A DNA stretch of 64,000 nt, taken from positions 806,001 to 870,000 of the forward strand of contig JADJDJ010000002.1 in NCBI GenBank assembly GCA_016702745.1. Reading direction: 5' to 3'. The notes under the pieces are model-generated. The model searched no databases and was not told where the DNA came from. It worked only from the letters and a program-made list of their open reading frames with translations. Both the position numbers and the translations under genes were made by a program. Shown piece by piece: positions 47,828 to 56,965 of this stretch. Origin of the DNA: Chitinophagaceae bacterium (lineage in GTDB: Bacteria; Bacteroidota; Bacteroidia; Chitinophagales; Chitinophagaceae). Position 1 is the stretch's first letter, and every line of letters begins with the position of its first letter.

Positions 47828-50054
47828 TTATATCTTCTTTAATAACAACTTCTTCTGCGAAAAATTAAATGCCGCATCCAGCATTTCCATAAATTTTGAC
47901 CAGTTCTCTTTTTTGACTGTCGTTTGTTTATATAATTTTTTCACCAGAATGTTCAGCGTATTTCCTTCCACGGTAGCCTGTACTGCAAAAGCGCCGGTTT
48001 CATTGTCAATATTCATATTCAGGTTTTGTACACCTACTACTTTATAACCTTCAGGTATCGTAAAGTTGATAATATTCCGCAGGCTGCGGGGGAAGCCCAT
48101 ATGCGCATCCACTTCGCGTTGCCGTTCATCCTGTGAAATAAAAAGCTGTTCACCGATCAGTCCGGGAATATTCACCAGCAGGTTATCACCCGCCTTCATC
48201 ACCATATCACCCAGACTCATCTTATTGGTATAGTTTAACTCCTGTTTGCGCCAGGTACGGCCGTCGGAATTCAAAGAGAATTCATGATAGGCCGTGATAT
48301 TATCAAAGTCATCGCCCAGGGCCGATTTCATGTATTCCAGTTTCCTGGTTTTGTCTTCCTTCTTACGCTCCCGCAGTTTTTCTTCATAGCTCTCCAGTTG
48401 CACACCTTTCATACTGCCCCTTACATCATCTTCACCTCCATAGCTCCGGTGATCATCATCCAATGCCGTGGTGTGGATCAGGGCCTGCACATTATAAAAT
48501 TTCTTACTCAGCCCCGTGACGGCTTTTTGCAAAGACACTGACATGTTCTTTGGCCGTGTCAATGGATGCGGTGATGGTATTGGTGGTTACATTATCTTCC
48601 GGTTTACTGGCAGGTAAAGTAATCGGAGTAGCTGTTGGGTTCTTGCCCAAAGAAATAATATAAGCCGGTGTATTCAGGTATTCTTCCCTGAAATCATAGG
48701 GGTTCGAAAAAATGGTACTGTTAAAAATGTACTTATCCTTCACTTTCACCATCCATTCAGGTTCTGTTCTGAAAATAATATTCTCGGGCCGTGTCAGGGT
48801 AAGCGGAGTGGTGACCACCAGGTCATAAGGTATCTTCTTCAGGTCAAGGCACTGGGTCAGACAGGAGGCAAACAATTCACTTGAAAAACCGTTTGACCGG
48901 TAATGGGCCATATGCCGCAGGACATAATAGGCTTTCTGGATAAAATCTTCTTCTCTTAAGTCAACTGCGCCTATTTGTTTCAGATAGGCTTTGGCCATGG
49001 TATAATAAAAAGAACCATCCAGCCGGTTGTAGAGGTTGTTCATTTTTTTGGCCAGTTCTTCCGGACTGATATTCTGCTTCAGTTCGCCCCGGTCGCCAAT
49101 AAACAGATCTGAGCGGTTTTCGCTGCGGGAGAATACGATCTGGAATTTAACCATGGGTAATTCCACCAAGCTGTGGACCCAGCGGGTATCGCTGATCTTA
49201 TCCCGGTTGCGGTCTTCCCAGCTATATTCTGCATTGCTGTTCCCGCTTTCTTTAAAAGCAGGAGCACCCATCGTGGATTTGGAATTGATAAAGGATTTAT
49301 CGTCGGTATCAATTTCAAATTTCTGACTAAGGACAGGGTATTCACGGGTGCACACAAAATAGATGGGATCAAATTCGATATAGCTCATCTTTTTTACCGT
49401 ATTGTCATCGTAAAAAATGGTGCCATAATCAATAATATCACCCGGATCCAGATCAGGGATGGCTACTTTAAAAAAGATCACCCGGCTTTTACTTTTATCA
49501 TAATAAGTACTGGCCTTTCCGATATAGGGTGTGAATGTGGACGGCACATCATCATTGTCTTCTACATAAATAGCATTGCGGATAGATACGTCCTTTACGG
49601 TTCCGTCCGGTTTAATGATACGGATCCCTGCTCCATCATTGGAAGAACCGATCCGGAAATAAAATGAGGAATAACCATTCACGGCATCCCGGTCATTGAG
49701 TTTAATCCGCCTGCGGGTGATTTCATATACGGCCAGTTTATTGGCATCCTTATCAAATGAGAAACGGGTTTTTTGGGCAATGATGACCCCGCTTTCTTCT
49801 TTCCATTTATCCGGAACGGCACTCACGGCAAAATCCGGATCCGGATCATCCCAAACCTGTTTCATGTTGCGGGCGATGCTTTCCAGTTTGGAGGGGGTGA
49901 ATGTGGCTTCGTCGTCGTCCTGAGCCCGGGAGTTTCCCGCGATAAATAATAAGGAAGCAATGAAAAGGGTCTTAAGGGAGAAAAGTTGTTTCCCACAAAG
50001 ACGCAAAGGACACAAAGCCTTTTTGTTCGATATTTTATTAAAGTAGTTGGTCAT
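47828..50054 (-). CDS. DUF3857-domain exported protein with degenerate transglutaminase domain (one apparent frameshift)
   Basis: About 741 residues when reconstructed. The DUF3857 domain (I-A-Q-K-T-R-F-S-F onward, about residues 65-260) is followed by a transglutaminase-like region. There the Cys motif seen in the upstream neighbour (Y-G-D-C-K-G) is replaced by S-N-G-F-S-S-E-L, so catalysis is unlikely. A C-terminal DUF3858-like beta domain ends in L-L-L-K-K-I. The frame breaks near A3 48531-48533. The N-terminus is odd: residues 12-23 (A-L-C-P-L-R-L-C-G-K-Q) are encoded by a 28-bp inverted-repeat arm, and no other ATG precedes the hydrophobic signal core (L-F-I-A-S-L-L-F-I-A). The element therefore supplies the start codon. 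Confidence 0.82.
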
Positions 50055-50514
50055 ATGATAGGCTGAGAATAGTGTTAATAGTAATTTATTTAAAAGAGTT
50101 CACCATTTATTTTACGGTGAATACCGTCTTTAATCAGGTTTACATTAAAATTAATCAGCAAAGCCAGTTTTATGCCTGTCAGTTTAAGATAGGTAAGAAC
50201 TGTTTTGTGATGAATTTTATCAATGGATTCTACTGATTTTAATTCGATCAGCAGTTTGTTTTCTATAATGATATCAGCTCTGAATCCAATATCAAGTCTG
50301 GCTTCTCCATATTCTGCGATAATCCCTTGTTGTCTTGTAAATGCCAATCCCCGTTCTGTTAATTCATATGCAAAAGCAGCCTCGTATACACTTTCCAACA
50401 AACCTGGCCCCAGTGTCACGTGAATTTTATAAGCAATATCAACCGCTATGGTAGCAAGTTCATTTTCCGTCATGATGGATCCATTTCTTTGTGTGCTTTG
50501 CGTCTTTGTGGGAA
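49990..50514. mobile_element. GxxExxY element bounded by 28-bp inverted repeats
   Basis: The left arm, 49990-50017, reads TTCCCACAAAGACGCAAAG then GACACAAAG. The right arm, 50487-50514, is its reverse complement with one mismatch in 28. Between them lies only the GxxExxY gene. The left arm lies within the N-terminal codons of the DUF3857 gene and the right arm directly follows the other DUF3857 gene's stop. No target-site duplication is obvious and no transposase is encoded, so it may be a passively mobilised or GxxExxY-driven unit. Whether it moves is inference. Confidence 0.6.
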
Positions 50515-50521
50515 CTTTCAT
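50090..50521 (-). CDS. GxxExxY protein (PD-(D/E)XK nuclease-like)
   Basis: 143 residues from 50521, or 127 from the internal ATG at 50473 (M-T-E-N-E-L-A), which is the family-type start; the first residues (V-P-T-K-T-Q-S-T-Q-R) are just the translated repeat arm. The naming motif G-P-G-L-L-E-S-V-Y-E-A-A is near residue 38. The nuclease-like core follows: L-D-I-G-F-R-A-D-I-I-I-E (Asp), then L-L-I-E-L-K-S-V-E (Glu-x-Lys). The end is I-N-F-N-V-N-L-I-K-D-G-I-H-R. Members resemble PD-(D/E)XK nucleases; their cell role is unknown. The first ATG overlaps the upstream DUF3857 stop (ATGA). Confidence 0.85.
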   Translation of the reverse strand: MKVPTKTQSTQRNGSIMTENELATIAVDIAYKIHVTLGPGLLESVYEAAFAYELTERGLAFTRQQGIIAEYGEARLDIGFRADIIIENKLLIELKSVESIDKIHHKTVLTYLKLTGIKLALLINFNVNLIKDGIHRKINGELF

Positions 50522-52454
50522 GGCTTCTTAATTAGTATCAGCGTACTATTAAAATCCTTCAGCTTATCCGCAAATTTTTTCCAGTTCTCAAAATCCGCTT
50601 TCCGGATCCGGCCGGTGGGAAAGGATAGCGTTTTTTTGAAAGTTATTTTATTGTCTTTGCTGCTATAGGCTGCCGTAACAGCATAGTCGGCATTCTTTTC
50701 GTCAATAGGAGCCGGGAGCGAAGCCACTTTATAGCCAGCCGGAAGCATCAGTTCCGTTTCATCCTGTGAAATATATCCGCTGCTCAATGCATAATCCTGC
50801 TGCCGGTCCTTGTCAGGAATCAATCCGCGGAGGTCTTCCGGGAAGAAATCAATACCCAGGTATATTTCTTTGTCTTCGGTGATGATATAATTACTGAGAT
50901 CAATATCTCCTTCCACCACCACCGGAATTTCCCGGTTATTCAGATCAGATGTTTTTACATTAGTCACTACGAGGTTTTTATGCCCGAGTTCAAGGAAGCG
51001 CTGGATCACTTTCTTTTTGTCGTGCGTGGGCAGGTCATGGTAATATTGATGAAACCGGGTTCGTTGTTCACCGGTCAATGTGGCTTTTACATGTCCTTTC
51101 AGCACATTGTCTTTGAGCTGGAAACTGGTTTGGGTCAGCAGTTTGCTTTTTTCTATGTCCATGACCGGGACCTTCTTCACTTCATATTTATCTCCTTTAC
51201 CAATCAGTACTTCTTTACCCTGAATCCGCCAGGCGTAATCACCAAAGGGGATGTATTTTTCAGTACCATCGAGATAGTATTCTTTTCCGCCGATCACCAC
51301 GGTGCTGATACAATGATTGTCCACCGCCAGAGAGGGAAGGGTATAGTCGTAGGGAATATGGCGGGTACCAATCCATGTCATATAAGCATCGAAGCCGGCC
51401 AGTTTGAGCATTTCAGTAATAAGATTGGCCATGCCCTTGCAATCACCGTATTTGGATTTGTACACATCCTGCGCAGCAGCGGGAATGAATCCGGCCAGCC
51501 CGTCTTCAAATGCGATATAACGGATATTGTCCTGCACCCAGTAAAAGATGGCTTTTACTTTATCAATTTCCGTTGTTTTCCCACGGGTGAGATCGGCAAC
51601 TTTTGACTTGAAATCATCTGGTTTGTTCGTGCTTTTCTGGTACAGGAAATTGTACCAGTTATATAAATCGCCGGCATCTGCAAATCCTTTTTCTTTTTTC
51701 CCATCGTTGGTAAATGATTTCACTACAAATACGATATGCGGGTACATGTAGGCCATTCCGATACCACGGCTTTCGTTTTTAATGGCGGGGACGTTCTGTA
51801 TTTTAAAAGTATAGACCGTCAGGTTCTTTTCCGAGGTCTTTTGTTTTGTTACTTTATAATCGGCGAAATTGTATTCCCGGAGATCCAGTTCCAGCCAGTC
51901 GGGCACTTTTACCCGGATGATTTTTTCCTTGGCAGGATAAAAGCTGTGGAAATAAACGGAAGTGAGGTATTTGCTGTCGAGGTATTTTTTTTCTGTCTCC
52001 ACACGTGTGGCATCTCCATATCCGGAGAAGCCGATATTGAAATACTTCACCCGGCTGTCATCTGAAAAATAATCACTGGAACTGGCCGAACGGTCAATGG
52101 CATATCCCACATTGTAATTCTTCTTCACCCCAAACATCCCCTTCATTTTTTCTAATTGTTTGAAGGAAGTGATTTTGGTAAACGAGTTATAAAAATCGTA
52201 GTACTGGATCCCTGCACTTTCCCGGAGGGATAAAAAATTGATACCGGTGCTGCGAATAGCCGTCACTACCGGTCGTTTGTCATCACTCCGGCCTTTATCG
52301 AAATTAAATTCCTCCTCAACCAGGGTGGCGACCACCCGGTCTTCGGTGAATACTTTCTTCAGGCGGTTGGCTTCATAAATGTCTTCTTCCGACTGGGCCG
52401 AGACTATCAGGGGCAGGAGGAGAACTGCGATCAGGACTTGTATAATAGCTGCAT
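50518..52454 (-). CDS. DUF3857-domain transglutaminase-like exported protein (one apparent frameshift)
   Basis: About 645 residues when reconstructed. The frame that is open from 52335 continues upstream to a signal core (V-L-I-A-V-L-L-L-P-L-I-V-S-A-Q) without an ATG. Adding one base at TT 52438-52439 joins it to ATG 52454, giving M-Q-L-L-Y-K. DUF3857 occupies about residues 55-220. The transglutaminase core has K-Y-G-D-C-K-G (catalytic Cys), D-N-H-C-I-S (His) and Y-Y-L-D-G-T (Asp), an intact triad, so this copy may be an active periplasmic crosslinker or protease. A C-terminal DUF3858-like domain follows. The degenerate paralog lies downstream beyond the GxxExxY element. Confidence 0.85.
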
Positions 52455-52587
52455 AGGAAAGTTTAGCTCTTCCAATATAAAAATACTTGCCGATATTGAG
52501 CAGCCGGGACCGGATTTTTACTGAGAAAAATCAAGCCTTTCGGAACCTGAATTGTTTTAAATTCGCAAAACAATTTTAAACAGCCAT

Positions 52588-54443
52588 ATGTCCAGGAAAA
52601 AGGAAGTCTTACAGGATGTAGTGATCAAGTTCGCCGGAGATAGCGGGGACGGGATGCAGCTTACAGGAAGTCAGTTTACGAATAATACCGCTATGATGGG
52701 GATCGATCTGGCCACATTCCCGGATTTCCCGGCGGAAATCAGGGCCCCACAGGGTACCTTACCCGGGGTCAGTGGATTCCAGCTGCGTTTTTCAAGTGAT
52801 AGCGTGTACACACCCGGTGATGCCGTGGATGTACTGGTAGCCATGAATGCCGCCGCATTAAAAGTAAACCTCACCGCCCTTAAAAAAGGAGGCAAGATCA
52901 TTGCCAATATTGATGGATTCGACGCCAAAAACCTGCGTCTGGCCAATTATCCGGAAGGGGAGAACCCGCTGGAGAATGGCAGCCTGGACGGGTATGATGT
53001 GATCAAAATGGATGTGACCAAGATGACCAGGGAAGCCCTGAAGGATATCACCCTTGGTATGAAAGAAAAAGACAGGGCCAAAAACATGTTCGTACTCGGT
53101 TTTCTGTACTGGATGTACAACCGGGACATGAACAATACCATTGATTTTCTGAAAGAGAAATTCGGCAAGAAGCCCGAAATTCTTGAAAGTAATGTGAAAG
53201 TACTCCAGGCCGGATATAATTATGGTGATACCACGGAAACATTTACCACTACTTATGCTGTGGAGAAGGCCAAAATGGAACCGGGTACTTATCGTTCCAT
53301 CATGGGTAACCAGGCAGTGGCATATGCGCTGATTGCCGCTTCCCAGAAAAGCGGACTTCCCCTTTTCCTGGGTTCTTATCCCATCACACCTGCCTCAGAT
53401 ATCCTGCATGAATTATCCCGCTATAAAAATTTTGGCGTAAAAACCTTCCAGGCCGAAGATGAAATTGCGGCGATCACATCCACCATTGGTGCCGCTTATG
53501 GTGGTGCATTGGGTGTTACTACTTCGAGCGGACCGGGTATTGCCCTGAAAGGGGAAGCCATTGGTCTGGCAGTGATGCTGGAAATTCCGCTGATTGTTAT
53601 CAATATCCAGCGGGGTGGACCATCCACCGGTTTGCCGACAAAGACGGAGCAAAGTGACCTGATGCAGGCTTATTATGGCCGTAACGGAGAATGCCCGATG
53701 CCGATTATTTCAGCGTCCACTCCGGCTGATGCTTTTGATGCCGCCTATGAGGCCGTGCGGATTTCTGTTCAGCACATGACACCGGTGATGTTCCTTAGTG
53801 ATGGATATATTGCCAATGGAGCAGAACCCTGGAAATTCCCGAATAGTGAACAATTACCTCCCATCACCGTCAAATTCAAAACTGAACTGGGACATGGAGA
53901 AACGAAATTCCTGCCTTACCTGCGCGACGAAAAACTGGCCAGGCCCTGGGCAGTACCCGGTACACCTGGTCTGGAACACCGGATCGGTGGTATTGAAAAA
54001 CAAAATAATACCGGTAACGTCAACTATGAACCCGAGAATCACCAGCTGATGGTGAAGATCAGACAGGAAAAAGTTGACAAGATTGCCGACTATATCCCTG
54101 AGCAGAAACTCGACAGTGGCCCGGAAAAAGGAAAGATCCTGGTACTGGGATGGGGTTCAACTTATGGTGCTATAAAATCAGCTGTGGCTGAATTACAGGC
54201 CCGTGGTGAAGCGGTTAGTCATGCCCATCTGCGCTATATCCGCCCTTCCCCAAAAACCTGGGGGCTATTCTGAAGAATTTTGATCAGGTATTGATTCCGG
54301 AAATCAATAATGGACAGCTCATAAAAATTATCCGTGACCTGTTCCTGATCGATGCCAAAGGGTATAATAAGATCATGGGGGTACCTATCACCAAGACTGA
54401 ACTGGTATTGAAACTGGATCAGATGCTGGGTGGTTTAAATTAG
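52588..54443 (+). CDS. korA: 2-oxoacid:ferredoxin oxidoreductase subunit alpha, gamma-alpha fusion (one apparent frameshift)
   Basis: About 618 residues when reconstructed. The N-terminal gamma domain (F-A-G-D-S-G-D-G-M-Q-L-T-G near residue 17) is followed by the alpha/pyrimidine-binding domain (G-N-Q-A-V-A-Y-A-L near 240; Q-A-E-D-E-I-A-A-I near 290; S-S-G-P-G-I-A-L-K near 315). The frame breaks at T2 54246-54247; one added T gives R-P-F-P-K-N-L-G-A-I-L-K-N-F and runs to TAG 54441-54443. The complex oxidises 2-oxoglutarate (or another 2-oxoacid) to the acyl-CoA with ferredoxin. The thiamine-diphosphate beta subunit (korB), normally adjacent, is not downstream. Confidence 0.9.
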
Positions 54444-54460
54444 GTTACTGACACTTGCAA

Positions 54461-55501
54461 ATGGAAAAAAGAACTGCGGTTTCTTTTATGATAGCAATGG
54501 CTGTTTGCCTGACGGCCTGCCGTTCACCGAAGGATAAAGCCAGTGATATGGACTGGTCAGCAATACCTGATGTAGTTTCCATTGACAGCCTGAAGTCTAC
54601 CGATTTTGTTCCAACGCTGGATCATTCCATCGATCCATCCCGTAATACCGTGTATGCCGTAGCCATGCAATATGCCTGGGATACCTTGTCCCGATTACTG
54701 CCAGGCGGACTGCTGGAAAGCAACCGGTATAGCGGGGACCTCAATCTTCTTCGGCAGTCAGCAGGTTTTCAGTCAGCGCTCACAAAGACGAATACAGTAT
54801 CCGGACTGAAATGGATGGTTCGGCCATTATTGCGGAAGCTTTTTTTTAATAAGACCCTTCCCTTTCCTTCGTCAATGGAAAAAGCAGATACTCCGCTTGT
54901 GTTCAATAGCCAGAAAGTAAAAGCATTTGGGATGTATAACCCGGATCCGGCGATCAGGGAATTTTGTCAGCTGGGTTATTATGCATCGGATCAGGCTTTT
55001 TTATTAAAGATATTTCCCAAAGATGATGCGCATGAGATCTGGTTGCTTTTATGCCAGGACAGTCTGCCGACTTTAGGAGCAGCCGTACAAAAAGCAAAGA
55101 TTTGGAGCAGGACCGGAGCGGAGCAGACAAGTGGTGAAACACATCAATGGAAATACCGGTTTTATGCTAATGATGTGATTTCGCTTCCCGAAACAAGATT
55201 CAATATTGCGGCACATTATAAAGGTCTCGAAGGACAGGTGCTTTACCTGAAAGATGGACAAAGAACCATTGTGACGGCTTATCAGCGAACCGGTTTTATA
55301 CTGAATGAAACCGGGGCCGTAGCAGAAAGTCATGCCGTGATGGCGGTGGATTCAGCGATAGCTCCGGTGCGAATGGAGATCCCTCCTCCGAAAAAACTGA
55401 TCTTCAACCAGCCATTCTACATTATACTGAAAAGAAAAGAAGCAAGCCATCCTTATTTTGTGATGCGGGTGGCCAATGCTGAATTACTTGTAAAAAACTA
55501 A
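54461..55501 (+). CDS. Uncharacterised lipoprotein, possibly serpin-like
   Basis: A 346-residue protein from the ATG at 54461. A lipobox L-T-A-C lies within the first 22 residues. No family is firmly recognised. The C-terminal segment K-K-L-I-F-N-Q-P-F-Y-I-I-L-K-R followed by F-V-M-R-V-A-N recalls the serpin signature of a Pro-Phe strand followed by a gRV-type end. The early N-T-V-Y-A-V-A-M-Q-Y-A-W-D-T-L matches the position of the serpin S-P-x-S helix. This is weak and needs structure comparison. It lies 17 bases after korA and 88 before the RidA-like gene on the same strand. Confidence 0.6.
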   Translation: MEKRTAVSFMIAMAVCLTACRSPKDKASDMDWSAIPDVVSIDSLKSTDFVPTLDHSIDPSRNTVYAVAMQYAWDTLSRLLPGGLLESNRYSGDLNLLRQSAGFQSALTKTNTVSGLKWMVRPLLRKLFFNKTLPFPSSMEKADTPLVFNSQKVKAFGMYNPDPAIREFCQLGYYASDQAFLLKIFPKDDAHEIWLLLCQDSLPTLGAAVQKAKIWSRTGAEQTSGETHQWKYRFYANDVISLPETRFNIAAHYKGLEGQVLYLKDGQRTIVTAYQRTGFILNETGAVAESHAVMAVDSAIAPVRMEIPPPKKLIFNQPFYIILKRKEASHPYFVMRVANAELLVKN

Positions 55502-55588
55502 GCACAGTTACCGCATCTCTCTTCCGTTTATCCATTTTTTAACCTTTATTAACCGGTTGGGCGCTTACCTTTCTTAAAAATTAAGCAT

Positions 55589-56031
55589 ATGAGAAAGGCA
55601 ATTGCTTTATTGGTCATCTTTCAATGTGTATTCCTGTTGATGATACAGGGACAGCAAAATGAAATCAAAAAGAAAAATGGCATTGGGGTGATCCCCTGAA
55701 ACAGGATACACTGGCAGGATACGTTCAGGTCGTGAAAGTGGATAATATGCTCTATATCTCCGGAGCAGTAGCGTTGGAAGTTACACCGGCGGGAATCCGC
55801 CAGGTTTATCAGGCCCTGGAAAGATCACTGAAATCATTTGGTGCGGGTTTTCAAAATGTGGTAAAAGAGAATTTGTATACCACAGATATTGAAGCTATGA
55901 AGAAATACAATGAAGCCAGAAAGGCATTTTATAAAGGGGATTTTCCGGCTGCTACCTGGGTGCAGGTCAGTCGCCTGTACATGCATGAAGCAAGACTGGA
56001 AGTAGAACTGGTGGCACATCTTCCTAAATAA
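55589..56031 (+). CDS. Exported RidA/YjgF-family protein (one apparent frameshift)
   Basis: About 147 residues when reconstructed. A signal peptide (I-A-L-L-V-I-F-Q-C-V-F-L-L-M-I-Q-G) precedes the RidA domain: L-Y-I-S-G-A-V-A-L near residue 52, N-L-Y-T-T-D-I-E near 95, and A-T-W-V-Q-V-S-R-L near 122. The frame breaks in the A5 runs at 55667-55677; one more A gives K-K-K-K-W-H-W-G-D-P. The usual arginine of RidA (R-x-x-V near the end) appears as S-R-L-Y-M-H. Cytosolic RidA deaminates reactive enamines; an exported form must do something else or act on periplasmic substrates. Confidence 0.78.
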
Positions 56032-56032
56032 A

Positions 56033-56063
56033 AAAAGGGTTGTCATTATATGGCAACCCTTTT
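56033..56063. terminator. Bidirectional terminator
   Basis: AAAAGGGTTG pairs with CAACCCTTTT around an eleven-base loop, between the RidA-like gene and the convergent lipoprotein gene. Confidence 0.8.
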
Positions 56064-56083
56064 AAAAAAGCTTCTATGTAAGA

Positions 56084-56772
56084 TTACTTATTCTTGTTTT
56101 TATTCATTTCCTTCAGTTGGTCCATGGCTTTCTGCAGCACTTCTTCTGCATTATCATCAAAGCTCAGATCGGTAAAACTGATTTTATCGATCTTGATTTC
56201 TTTAGGATGATTTTTTCTTTTTCGAGGAGCATTATACCAAGAGCAGGGATGGTCAGGTTCTCAATGCTGCCGCTGATTTTCCATTTATGTCCGCCGGCGC
56301 CATTATCGCCCATGTCCTTGCATTCGGTTAGGGTAACATTGGTGCCATAGAGTTTTTCTTCTCCTCCCATTAATCCGCCAAACTGCTGGGCATTATCGTC
56401 TTTGCCACGTCCGAAGCTCATCCCTGTAAGGGGGTAGGTGCCTGCCTTGGTATCAAAAACAAAACGGAGGATCATCCCTTCGTTACCGGGTCCCGAGCTG
56501 GTGGTGATCATGCCGCGGTAGGGGGCTCCTGCTTTTAATTTTTTAGGGTCTTTGTCAACCAGGATACTACCGCTGAGTTTGATTTCTTTGCCTTCAACAG
56601 TTACGGTATAATTGGTATAGCGGTCTGCGGTACCCAGGGTGGCAGCAGGATCAGCGGGAGTGGTAGTGGTTTGATCGGGGGAAGAGGTTGTTTCGCTAAT
56701 AGGCTTGTCTTCCTTTTTGTTGTTACAAGCGATCAGGCTGGCGGTTGCAGCAAACAGGATCCATTTTTTCAT
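56084..56772 (-). CDS. Uncharacterised lipoprotein (one apparent frameshift)
   Basis: About 229 residues when reconstructed. A lipobox S-L-I-A-C (Cys16) is followed by a Ser/Thr/Pro/Asp-rich linker (residues 20-50). The beta-rich domain contains Y-T-N-Y-T-V-T-V-E-G-K-E-I-K-L-S-G, G-A-P-Y-R-G-M-I-T-T-S-S and G-G-H-K-W-K-I-S-G-S-I. The frame breaks at T6 56211-56216; one more base yields E-K-E-K-N-H-P-K-E-I-K-I-D and an acidic/lysine-rich tail ending N-K-N-K-N-K. The family is not recognised. A TATTTTTG box (56806 to 56799, minus strand) may be its -7 element. Confidence 0.7.
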
Positions 56773-56904
56773 AAAAAGGGGTTTAATAATTTAGGGTACA
56801 AAAATAATTCCTGATTTTCAGTTATCCTTTTTTTCCATCCTGAACTTTCTCAGCCTTCTCAAACAAAAGGGTTTGCGGTGAAATATTTTTCCAGGAAATA
56901 CGGT

Positions 56905-56934
56905 AAAAAAAATGACCTGCTACTAGCAGGTCAT
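56905..56934 (-). terminator. Terminator of the HD-Pycsar-effector gene
   Basis: ATGACCTGCT pairs with AGCAGGTCAT around a three-base loop. On the minus strand it is followed by a T8 tract (A run 56905-56912). Confidence 0.85.
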
Positions 56935-56965
56935 GAGAATGATTTATTAAACAGTCAAACTGTGA

